From VXYL01 sp965116935 (GTDB lineage: Bacteria > Pseudomonadota > Gammaproteobacteria > Pseudomonadales > Azotimanducaceae), in contig OZ220737.1 in assembly GCA_965116935.1 (NCBI GenBank), forward strand, positions 2,170,001-2,234,000: 64,000 bases of DNA. The letters run 5' to 3'. The translations under genes and the position numbers were made by a program. Positions within the stretch are counted from its first letter, which is position 1. Each line of letters opens with the position of its first letter. Shown piece after piece: positions 17,879-28,200 of this stretch. Under the pieces are notes generated by a model. That model saw only the letters and a program-made list of their open reading frames with translations, was not told the DNA's origin and did no database searches.

Positions 17879-19486
17879 ATGAGCGAGGTAGAAAGCGGCG
17901 GTGCCGCAAAGGACTCGGGGCGGCTGGTGCTCAGGGCTGAGGTGCATTCGCCCGACTCGATGGCGGTGGGGCCTCTGGACGTGGACCGCTTCGTCGTGAT
18001 CGAGTCGCAGCTCGAGGGCTGGACGGGCTACGCCAGGATCGAGGCGACCAAGCTCGCCGGGCCGGCGGGACGCCTGAGCATAGCGGAGGCGTTCGGGCGC
18101 ATGGTCGCCCGGGGCCACTTCGGCGGCTGCGGCGTGAGCCTTGGTCTGTGGCTCATTCTCCCCGAGGCGCAGGGTGGCGAGCCCCAGGTGCTGCGACGGT
18201 GGCCATCGGTGGTGACGCGGCTGACCGCCACCGCCGAGCGCGGCGGCGAGACGTTCGTGCACCTGCACTTCAGCGACCTGGTGACCTTTCTGAGCCCGCG
18301 GCCGGTCTGGGGCGTGTTCAAGGACTGTAGCCTGGCGGAGGCGGTGGGCGGCGCGATTTCCCTGGTCCTCAACGGCGACGGCAAGCCCACGACGGCGCCC
18401 ACCTGTCCCACCGGCCTGCCGCCGATCAGCCTGGTCGAGCAAATCCGCGACACGCTCGACCTGCCCTATGTCGTCGCCGCCGGCGACACCCTCGGCGTCT
18501 GGCTCGCCCGCCTGCTCGGTCGCGTCGGTGTGCGCATGGAGATGCTCGGCGTCGAGGGCGGCGGCGTGGAGGCGTGCCTGAAGGACGGTCCGCCGGCCGG
18601 CAGTCCGGTGTCGCTGCCGCTTGGCAGGGGCCGTCCGTCGGCGCTCAACGCGGTAATGCGGGGGACGCACATGAAGGCGATCGGCGGCGACCGCGATGCC
18701 GTGCTCGACACCCCGTCGACGGGCCAGCCGATGCGCGTGGACGGGGTCGGTTCGGTCGGTACGCTGGTCACCGGCGCCGGCACCGAGTTCGAGGAAGCGG
18801 TCTTCCGGGCGAAGCTGCGCGACCAGTTCGAGGCGGTGTCCATGGTCGAGGTGTCTGTGGTGACCGGACAGTCAGGCATCCTGCCGGGGCGGCGCGTGCG
18901 CTTCGACCGGCCCGTGAGCGGGACGACGACCTGGCAGGCCGGTCTGACCCAGCACGGGTTCGTGGACGGCGCCTACCTCAACACGCTGTTCCTGGTCAAG
19001 GACGGCGCAGCGTGGCGACCGCGGACTCCCGACAGCCGCGGCGCCACGATGGTGACCGGCCTCGTCGACGACGGCACGTCCAAGCCGGGAGAGGTGGTGC
19101 ACCGGGACCGCCTCGGCCGGATTCCCGTCGCCCTGCATGTGGAGCTCGCAGTGCCGGAGGCCACCGGAACGCCGCCGCCGCCGCGCAAGGGCGGGAGCCT
19201 GCTGCTGCCCATGATGGATCCGATCGCGGGCGGCATGCACGGCTTCCTGTCCGAGCCCCGCCAAGGCGACCGCTGCCGGCTGGCGGTCAACAGTCCCATC
19301 GACGTGGAAGTGGTGGGGTTCCTCTACGACGACCACCGTCCCATTGCCGAGAACGTCAGCGACGGGTCGATGGGGATCATCGTCGGCCGCGAGCCGGAGG
19401 CTTGGTCTGGGCTCCTGTTCCGGCCCGACATGGAGGACGACAAGGACTCGCGCGGCGACGCTGCGGGCGATGCGGCCGATGGCTGA
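17879..19486 (+). CDS. Second VgrG-like spike protein, compact form
   Basis: This 535-residue paralogue of the preceding gene shares its fold order: gp27-like body (RPVWGVFKDCSLAEAVGGAISL; LDLPYVVAAGDTLGVWLARLLG), then HRDRLGRIPVALHV (about 408-421). A short Pro-rich loop follows, then DPIAGGMHGFLSEPRQGDRCRLAVNSPIDVEVVGFLYDDHRP. The OB-fold segment is thus almost continuous, whereas the upstream copy has about 190 residues inserted. The protein ends about 60 residues after the OB strand set, with an acidic Asp/Ala tail and no gp5C needle. GAGGTGAAC lies upstream of the ATG. Two spike paralogues in tandem suggest a heterotrimeric spike or alternative spikes carrying different cargo. Confidence 0.7.
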   Translation: MSEVESGGAAKDSGRLVLRAEVHSPDSMAVGPLDVDRFVVIESQLEGWTGYARIEATKLAGPAGRLSIAEAFGRMVARGHFGGCGVSLGLWLILPEAQGGEPQVLRRWPSVVTRLTATAERGGETFVHLHFSDLVTFLSPRPVWGVFKDCSLAEAVGGAISLVLNGDGKPTTAPTCPTGLPPISLVEQIRDTLDLPYVVAAGDTLGVWLARLLGRVGVRMEMLGVEGGGVEACLKDGPPAGSPVSLPLGRGRPSALNAVMRGTHMKAIGGDRDAVLDTPSTGQPMRVDGVGSVGTLVTGAGTEFEEAVFRAKLRDQFEAVSMVEVSVVTGQSGILPGRRVRFDRPVSGTTTWQAGLTQHGFVDGAYLNTLFLVKDGAAWRPRTPDSRGATMVTGLVDDGTSKPGEVVHRDRLGRIPVALHVELAVPEATGTPPPPRKGGSLLLPMMDPIAGGMHGFLSEPRQGDRCRLAVNSPIDVEVVGFLYDDHRPIAENVSDGSMGIIVGREPEAWSGLLFRPDMEDDKDSRGDAAGDAADG

Positions 19487-19564
19487 GGCGGCGGATCCCT
19501 CCCGCGCGGCGGCCCTCGGGGATGGGCGAGACGGCGGTGCCAATGCGGCAAGCGGAGCCACCTG

Positions 19565-22153
19565 ATGTCCGCGCACGGCTGGTCCATTACCTATCCGAGG
19601 GTCATCGCGTTCGGCGCGCGCGCCCTCGCGGTGCCCGGACGCGGCAACGTGCTGTGCGCCTCGGCGGTGCTTCCGTTTAGCCTTGCCGACGGCGATCTGC
19701 TCGAACCCGCCGAGTGGTACGAGGCGATCCGGTCGTGGGGCGGCGAGAATGCCGTTCCGGACAGCGTCGCGCCCCTGCCGGGGGCCGAACTCCTGCTGCT
19801 CGGCGGCGTGTCGCCGGTGACCGGCGACGGGCGCGACTGCACCGTGCGCTGCGGCGCCGCCGGTGCGGAGCTCTCCTTGCGTGCCGACCCGGACGGCAAG
19901 GCCGGGTGGGGAATGGGCGCCGAGGCGGCGGTGTGGCACGAGACCGACAATCCGGAGGGCCGCGGCGGCCCTGGCGATCAGCGCCGGCCGCTGATCCTCG
20001 ATCGCAACCGGTCGCACCGGCCCGTCTGGCTCGGCTCCACCTCCTACCTGCACCCGGCCAGGCAGCGACATCTCGGCACGCCCCCGGAGGACTCGTCCGG
20101 CGGCTGGCCCGCCGATGCCTCCGGCGCGAGCTTTCACGACGCGCACGAGGCGTTCTGGGCGGACGGCCTGTTCCCGGGCGACCCGCTGCGGGCGACGGGC
20201 CTCGTCGACGGCGACATCGACGTGGACCTGCCGCCCTATCGCGTCGATCTGGTGATGTGCCGGCAGACCGACGACGAACCGCTCGGCGGCTGGTACCCGG
20301 TTGCGTCGAGAGTTCACGTCGTCACGGTCGTGGCGCAGGCAGGCGTCGGCGCCATGCTGTGGCGGGGGTCCGTCGATCTCGGCGCCGACATCATGGGCGA
20401 ATCCGTGGTGGCTCTCGTTGCGGGGCTGTCCGACGCCGACGCGCCGGATCGCGACCACGAGGAACTCGCCGACATCGCGACGACGCGCTGGGTCGAGCCG
20501 GAACGGAGTCTCGACGACCGCCCGCTGCTGCCGGAGAGCCTGCACGACCGCGTGCAGACCCCGTTCGACCCGGACCCGGCGGGCGATGTCCATGCGGCCC
20601 GGGTGGCGGCGGCGCAGGAATGGGCGGTCGCCGAGACGGGCCTGGGCGAGAACCCGTTCGCGTCGGGCGACGGCGCACACCATGACGTGCTGGCACAAAT
20701 GCGGGAGGCCGCGCCCGGCGACGAGGCGCCGGACCTCGACAAGATGGGCGAGATCGCCGACGAGGTCCTCGCCCGCAGCAAGAAGAAGCACGAGGAGATG
20801 GGGTTCGACGCGGAGTCGCGCCCGGACCAGCACGCCTCGGAGCTGCGCGGCGACGCTCTCGAAGCCGAGCTGGAACGCCGTCTGTCGCTGCCGTACCAGG
20901 CGCCGCGGGAAGTGACCATTGCCGAGAACCTGGAACGCTATCCGACGGGCGTCGATCCGGCCGAGATGCTGGAACGGCTCGCGTCGATGCGCGCCGACAG
21001 CCCGGAAGCGCCGCTCTACTGGCCCGCGTTCGAGCTTGCCGAGGCGGTGCGGTTCGGCGAGCGGCTGCTCGAGCGGCTCGAAGAGGGCGACCTCGGCCGC
21101 CACATCGACGTGTCCGGCGTCCAGGTGGGCGACCCGCCGGAGACGGACCCTCGCCTCGAGGCCGAACCGTCCGAGGAGGATGCCTTCGCGTGGGGCGGCG
21201 AGAAGCTGCCGCCGATGGAAACGCCGGGCACGCTGGGCACCCTCGAAAGGCGCCACATGGTGCGGGGCCGGCACTTCGACGGCCTGCTCGCCGAGGAGTC
21301 GGGCTGGCGCGGAATCCTCTTCGAGGACTGCACCTTCGAGGGGACGTCGCTGGCGCACGGCCGAATGGAAAACTGCGAGTTCGTCCGCTGCACGTTCGAG
21401 CGCGTGAACGCGGCCGCCGCCGAGTTCACGGACTGCCTCTTCGAGGCATGCGTGCTCAAGGAACTGGCGGCGGCCGACTCCATCTGGCGCGCCTGCACGT
21501 TCCGCGAGTGCCATGCCGAACAGGCGTTGTTCAGCGAGACGGGCATGCGCGACGTGACCTTCGAGGGGGGCGACTGGCTCGGCGTGCAGCTAGGCGAGGG
21601 CCTGTTCGTCAACGTCAGCCTCGTCGGCACGGCGCTCGAGGACGTCACGTTCTCCATGGTGCGCACGGCCCACATGCTGTTCGAGCGCGTGTCCATGCAC
21701 CGGGTCGTGGCGCTCGGGCGGGGATTCCCCATGGCCACGTTCCGCGAGGTGCACATCCGCGGCAGCGCGTTCAGCGGCTGCCGCTTTGACGACTCCGTGT
21801 GGGAAGGCACCCGCGTGGAGGAGTCGGGCCTGATGAACGCGATCTTGACGGACGCGACGTTCGATGCGGACTGCGAGCTGCGGCGCTGCGACCTGACGGG
21901 CGCCGCCTTCGTCGGCACCAGTCTCGTCGGTGCGAGGCTGGTCGAATGCACGTTGACGATGTCGCAGTGGGGGGGCGCCGACGCCACGCAGGCATGGTTC
22001 TTCGGTTCCATGCTGCGAGGGGTCGACTTCGCCGACGCGCGCCTCGCCGGCGCGGTGTTCTGCGATGCGGACATCAACGGCGCCGTCTTCAAGCCAGGGG
22101 AGACGATCGGCGCCGACTTCACGGGAACGGTGCGTGGCAACGCCGGCGATTGA
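19565..22153 (+). CDS. DUF2169 protein with C-terminal pentapeptide repeats (T6SS effector loader type)
   Basis: The 862-residue protein has an N-terminal DUF2169 domain (about residues 1-300). Strands such as VLPFSLADGDLL, SFHDAHEAFWADGLFPGDP and the YRVDLVMCRQTDDEPLGGWYPVASRVHVV block correspond to the family. A charged helical linker (about 330-560) follows, then a right-handed pentapeptide-repeat solenoid from about 575 to the end (many A[DN]LxxxxF-like quintets: FEDCTFEGTSL, FRECHAEQALF, LRRCDLTGAAFVGTSLVGARL). DUF2169 proteins are known in T6SS loci as adaptors or chaperones for loading PAAR-linked effectors. Immediately downstream is the 2077-residue presumed effector, the likely client. 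The DUF2169 / DUF3540 / DUF4150 set characteristic of such modules is complete in this window (with 48034 and 52929). Confidence 0.88.
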   Translation: MSAHGWSITYPRVIAFGARALAVPGRGNVLCASAVLPFSLADGDLLEPAEWYEAIRSWGGENAVPDSVAPLPGAELLLLGGVSPVTGDGRDCTVRCGAAGAELSLRADPDGKAGWGMGAEAAVWHETDNPEGRGGPGDQRRPLILDRNRSHRPVWLGSTSYLHPARQRHLGTPPEDSSGGWPADASGASFHDAHEAFWADGLFPGDPLRATGLVDGDIDVDLPPYRVDLVMCRQTDDEPLGGWYPVASRVHVVTVVAQAGVGAMLWRGSVDLGADIMGESVVALVAGLSDADAPDRDHEELADIATTRWVEPERSLDDRPLLPESLHDRVQTPFDPDPAGDVHAARVAAAQEWAVAETGLGENPFASGDGAHHDVLAQMREAAPGDEAPDLDKMGEIADEVLARSKKKHEEMGFDAESRPDQHASELRGDALEAELERRLSLPYQAPREVTIAENLERYPTGVDPAEMLERLASMRADSPEAPLYWPAFELAEAVRFGERLLERLEEGDLGRHIDVSGVQVGDPPETDPRLEAEPSEEDAFAWGGEKLPPMETPGTLGTLERRHMVRGRHFDGLLAEESGWRGILFEDCTFEGTSLAHGRMENCEFVRCTFERVNAAAAEFTDCLFEACVLKELAAADSIWRACTFRECHAEQALFSETGMRDVTFEGGDWLGVQLGEGLFVNVSLVGTALEDVTFSMVRTAHMLFERVSMHRVVALGRGFPMATFREVHIRGSAFSGCRFDDSVWEGTRVEESGLMNAILTDATFDADCELRRCDLTGAAFVGTSLVGARLVECTLTMSQWGGADATQAWFFGSMLRGVDFADARLAGAVFCDADINGAVFKPGETIGADFTGTVRGNAGD

Positions 22154-22277
22154 CGGCGGCGTGAGGGAGGGCGCATGCTTGGCCCCAACAGTTTCTATCC
22201 GTGCGTGGTTGCCGCCGGGCAGCGCCGGGACGGCGACTTGACGGCAGGGCTCGATTTTGGACTGGGAGAAATGACCA

Positions 22278-25200
22278 ATGGCTGAGGCAGTGGAAATCAA
22301 CGAGGCTGGCGCGGGCGAGAGGTTTGCGCTGGAGGTCCGTGCGGAGAAGCTGCGGACGATGGCCGGCGGCGAGTGGAAGCGTCGCGGGGACTCGGACAAG
22401 GTGGCGGTCGGCAAGGGCGGTCTGACGGACAACGTGCTCGGTCGCGAGCGGCTCGATGTGCGGGGGTCGCTGACGGAGACGGTCGGCGCGAGCCGCACGA
22501 CGGTGGCGGCGGACCAGGACACACGGGTGGAGGGGCACCTTTCGGTGAAGGCCTTCGCCGACACGACGCTGATGGGCGGCGGCATCCAGGAGGCGCACAT
22601 CGGCGGCGAGGTGGTGGTTGCCGGGATGAGCGACGACATGGTGATCGGCGCGGGGAACCGCACGACGGCGCCGATGAGCCTGTGGACGGGCGGCATCATC
22701 GGCGCGGACGAGATGCTGGGTTCGTGCTTCAACGACGGCTCGCTGATCGAGGCGTTCGCCGTGTGCTTCGAGCGCGAGTACAAGTGCGGCGTTCACCACG
22801 TCAACACGGCGACGTTCTCGGGCACGATGTACGCCACCAAGGCGGCGGCCTTCAAGAAGTACTGGCGTTCGACGCGCGGGGTCAAGAACACGCTGCCGGG
22901 TTCGGGCAAGGGTTCGGAGTCCTCTTCGAGTTCGCCGCCGCCGTCGGCGTCGGCGGCGTCGGCGGTGCAGCAGGGCTCTTCGGCCGCAACGGGCGCGGGC
23001 CGGGCGGCACATTCCGGCAACCGCGCCGACGGCGGCGGCGCGGTCGGCGTGCTCGGGCAGACGGACGACGTGAACAATGCGGTCACCGTGGCCCAAACCG
23101 CGCCGGACATCGACAACACGCACATGGCCAACTCGGCCGACCTGCTGAACGAGACCAACGAGCTTTCCAACGCCGGCACTATCGACGAAATTGCCGACGT
23201 TGACGGGTACACCACGGTGGAAGGAGCGAACAACCTGCGCGCCGATTATCTGGCTGACGACCCGGCGTACTCGACCGTTGCCGAAGCAAACGACATGCGC
23301 AACCAGTTTCAGGTTCAGGCGGTGCCGCAGGCGCAGCAGGACCCGCCTGCGACGGCGGGCGCAGCGTCGCCGCCGCCATCTACCGGAGGCGAGGACATCT
23401 ACTCGTCCGTCGGCGACCTGGCCCCGCCGCTGCCGGAGCGGACGGAACAACGCTTTTACGGCACGGACAACACGCCGTTCTTCGCGGACGTCCAGCCGCT
23501 GCCCGACGGCGTCGACGGGGTGGAGGACACCCTCCGGGTCGACTCCCTGGACGAAGCGGAAAGCACGCTGACGGACATCGGCGAAGTGGGCCGGCTCGAC
23601 GAGGGCCGGGCGGAAGGCCCGGCGGCGGACGTCGGCGGCGTGGCCCGGGTCGACGACGGCGTGGCGGAAGGCCCGACGACGGACATCGGCGGCGTGGCCC
23701 GGTTCGACGAGGACGTGGCGGGAGGCACGCTGACGGAAATCGACAGCGTGAGCCGGTTCGACGCGGACGTGGCGACCCAGGGGTCGGACACGCTCGCCGG
23801 CGCGGACAATGCGCCGGCCGTGCTCGACGAGCAGGCGGTCGTGGTGAACGTCCACGGCGACGACGTGTCGCTCACGCCGGGCGCGGACGTGAGCGGCCAG
23901 AGCGCGTTTCAGGCGGCGCCGGACGCCGGCTCCCAGGGGGGCATCGCCGACACGTCGGCGGACCTCGCGGCCAAGGCCAGCGGCGACCCGACGGTGACGT
24001 CGCCGCGCGGCGAGGCCGCCAGCGAGTGGGCGCCGTCTCCCGGCACCAGCGCGGGCTCCTCGGACGACCCCGCGTACTCGACGGTGAGCGACATGGTGGA
24101 GACGCGCAACCAGTACCTGAGCGGCGTCGACGACGCCGCGGAGAACGACGAGCTCACCTTTGTGAAGATAGATTGGAGCAAGGCGCGCGAGCCAGAGCCG
24201 GAGAATGCGGACGCGCTTCGGCCGTACAGCGAAGCGGACATGCTTCGACCGTACAACGGCCGCACCGAACCCGCCCCGCTGCCGGCCGGCGTCGACGAAC
24301 CCGCCCCGCTGCCGCTCGGCGTCGACGATCCCGCCGCCGACGGCATCTACAGCTCGTTGGATTCGGACCGCCTTGGCACCGGTGCCATGAGGCCCGACGC
24401 CGAGGTCCACGATGCGGACTTCAGCAGGCAGGCGCCGGACGGCCAGGAAACCATCCGTGTCGCGATGCCGCGCGAAGGCACGGATGAACACCGATCATGG
24501 GACGGCGTGCTGCACCTCGACGCCGTGGACGGTGACGCGTTCTTCAAGGGCGACGGCAACGCCGAACTGGTTATAACGGGCGAGGCAGGGATAAACTTGC
24601 AGCGGGTCGAGAACGGCCTCAAGCCGGATGACTTCGAGGACATGGGCGACGGCCTCTGGAAGTACAAGTACGCCGACGGGAACTACACGATTCAGGTCGA
24701 TCGGGTCGACTGGACGTCGTCCGACGAAGCGCAAGCGGTGCAGTGGGCCAGGGAGAGGCACGAAGCCAGGAGCATGGTTCAGCTCGACTATCCGGCCGCC
24801 GGGACGACGGTGGACGGCGAACCGTGGGACGGCGTGCTCCACATCAGTTCCGCGGAAGCCGACAAGATCATGAACAGCGACGGCGGCCGGTTCGTGCTTC
24901 ACAAGGACGGCCAGTCCGTGGTCACGGACATGGACGACTTCGAGCTGGTAAGCGAGAGCACGGGCTTCTATCATCACAAGACCGCGAACTACAACCTGCA
25001 GATCGACGCCCCGGTGGCCGGCGTGGACGAGCTGGCCAGCGTGGACGAGTTGGCCGACGCCGGCGCTGCGGCGACGGGCGCCGACGCCCCGCGGACCATT
25101 CGGCTCGACTATCCGGCGAACTATGCCGCCGTGAACGAAGACGGCTCCCCGGTGTGGGACGGCGTGGTGCACGTCAGCGCCGAGGACTTCGACGAGGTGA

Positions 25201-28200
25201 TGAACAAGGGCGGCATCTTCGCGACCTACGACGGCGGCGAGCCGGTGTCGGTCTTGGGCATGGACCAGTTCACGCTGGGCGACGACGGTCTCTACAAGTA
25301 CAAGTACGGAAACTTCAAGCTGCAGGTGGACGCCGTCCCGACCGCCGGCGTGGACGACGTGGCCGACGCGACGGCGCTGAAGAGCGCGGCCGACGCGGCC
25401 GATATCTCCTCCCTCGACGAGGCCGCGACGGCGCCGCAGGTTGCGGCGGCCCCGGGCCCGCAGCCGATGCGTCTCGAAACGCCCCAGGATCCCAACTGGG
25501 ACGGGATGTACGTCGTGGACCAGGTGCAGGCGCGAGACATGGTGGAGAACGGGGGCGTCGTGAACTGGACCAGCCCAAGCGGCGTCGAATACAACCTGTC
25601 GCGCTCCGACTTCCAGGAGTTCCCCGGGAACGGATACACCCACTACATCTTTGAACCCGACAGCGGCGAGCGCGGATTCGTCCTGGAGGTGGTGCCCAAC
25701 GCCGGCGCCGGCTCGTCCGACGCGGGGGACCTGGCCGGCGACGCGGCACGCTACGCGGCGGGTCTGGACGCGGCGGACGACACGCCGCCGCCGCTGCCGC
25801 CGCGGAACCCGGGGATGGTGCCGGAGGACGGCAGCCCGGTGGGCAGCTTCGCCAATGGCGATACGTATCAGGGCGACTCGAAATGGATCGAAGACCTCGA
25901 CTTCAGCAGCGACCAGGACTGGTACAACGGCTACCAGGACTACCTGGACGACTTCCCTGAGGACTATGTCGCCGAGATGGACAGAAAAAAGGGAGATAGG
26001 AATTGGCTGTACAGTCGCGAACCCGTCGTGGTCAGGGGGCCGGGGCCGGACGGCGACCCGGTCAGGGGATCGAAAGGCCAACTGTACAAGACGAAGTACA
26101 ACGGTCCGGGGCAAGGCGTGTACGGGCCCCTCGACACAGACGTGCTGGATTTCGTGGCTGGCCCCCGCAACTACGACGCCGGCTCCATGTCGTTGATGGA
26201 CTCGAGGCCGGGCGCTTGGCCGGTAGACACGACGAATGCCATGGATTTCAACAGCAGCGCCATGTGGTCGCAGGCGATGCCGATGGAATCGGCGTGGGGG
26301 ACGTCGGAACAGGGCGCCGCCGAGGCCTTGGCCCAGTCCACGGACATCGTCAGCAGCGCCGACTCGATCGAAGAGGCGACGGCGCTGGTGGACAACGCGC
26401 CCATGACGACGACGCTGGCCGACGCCGCGGACGCGCCGATGGCGACGGTGCAGGGCGACGAGCTCCACGTGACGGGGCTGGACGACCACTTCGCCGCGAC
26501 GCCGGGCGAGCGGGGCGGCGTCACGACGGCCGACGTCAACGCGCCGGTCGAGGACCTGCCGGTGCTGCGCGGCGAGGTGGAGGAGGCGCCGCCGCCGGTG
26601 CCGGTGAAGCAGCGCAACCGGATCCAGGCGGAGGAGACGCCGCCGCCGATCCCGGTGAAGCAGCGCCACCGGGTCGACGTGCAGGTGCCGGCGGCGGGGG
26701 CGGGGGCGGCGGACGACGCCGTGGACGAGTCCCCGGCGCGCTACCTGATGGACGCCAGGGAGGACGACCTCATCTATGTGCAGATAGATTGGAGCAAGTC
26801 GGCCCAGCCGCAGCCGGCGGATTTCCCGGCGCCCGATCTCACGCGGAACAAGCTCGCCGAAATGGCTGACGTACCCTATGACGGGAACCCGATGATTCGG
26901 GCGACGGCCGACGACCCGATGGAGTACGCCTCGATCGGGTACATGCCGAATCCGGATCCGGAGGTCGACCCGGATGTCGGGCCGCCGCTGCCGCCCAGGA
27001 GGAACGAGCAGGCGCCGGTGGTCCAGGGGGCCCCGCCGGAGATTCCGCGCTACACCACGGAGGAAGGGCAGCTCGGCGCGTCTAGAACCTTCAACAAGCA
27101 AACCGGCGAATGGGAGTATTCCGATTTCAACCTGTGGGAGCAGCACCAAGAAGGCTACCGCCAGAACATGGGCGTGTCGGTGGACCAGGTGGTTGATTTT
27201 GACGAAGCCGGCAGGCCCATAATCGAGCGAGGCAACGGCCAGCTCTTCGCCAGCAAGAGCGACTTCTACAAGACCTACCCCGAAATCGCCGCGATGAGGA
27301 AGAACGGCGAGCTGACCTCCGACGAGACCACCCTCATCTTCAACGCGGTCAACGCGACCGGCACGATCGACGGCAGCGAGGTCAACCACGCCATCAAGGA
27401 GCTGCAGGCGCAGAAGGCGCAGCAGGCGCAGCAGGCTGTCAACGCCCAGGCGCAGGTGACTGCGCTGGATGACGTTGCCACGCTGCACGACGACCTCGCC
27501 GACGTGAGCCGCCACATGGCGGACGCCAACGCGCTCAACACCCCCGATGCGGCCACGGCGCTCGACGAGACGACCGGCGCCTGGTTCGACAACATGGCGC
27601 AGGCGCGGGGCGCCGGCGACATGGACGACGCCAAGGACTTCGAATTGCGCTCGGTCTGGATTCAGGGCGCGTCGACCGGCGACATGGACGACGCCAAGGA
27701 CTTCGAGAACGTCTCGGATTGGATCAAGGCCGCGCCGGCCGACGACCTGGACGACGCCAAGGACTTCGAGGACGTCTCGGATTGGATCGGCGCAGGTGCG
27801 TCGCCCCCAACCAACCCGAACAGTTCGGAAGTCAACGTTCCGCAGGGAGACGCCTTGCCCGCGAACTTCGACACCGAAGGCGCGCTTGCCCGGCTCGATC
27901 AGGAGATCGAGCTGCAACAGCAGGAGCTGGCGCGCCTTATGGCGGACCCGGAGGCCGACCCGTCCGACGTCGCTCGCGTGCAGGCGGAGCTGGGTGCACG
28001 CTCAATCGCCAAGTCGGAAATCGAAGCCGGTCGCGATCCGAGACCGACGCTGTACGGCATGGCCGAGTACCAGCGCAGTTTGGGCGGCGACCCGGAAGTC
28101 GTTGCCGCATACAGCGACACAGCGGAGTACTTCGGTGGGGCCGCCGGGGACTTCAATCACTTCGACGGCACGGACGTGGACACCAGCGAACTGCTCACCG

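Noticed and set aside
24495..27917. A 1140-codon minus-strand open frame inside the giant effector gene
   Set aside because: It is a composition shadow (Arg/His/Val-rich), with no start signal or motif. The plus-strand frame holds clear internal repeats.
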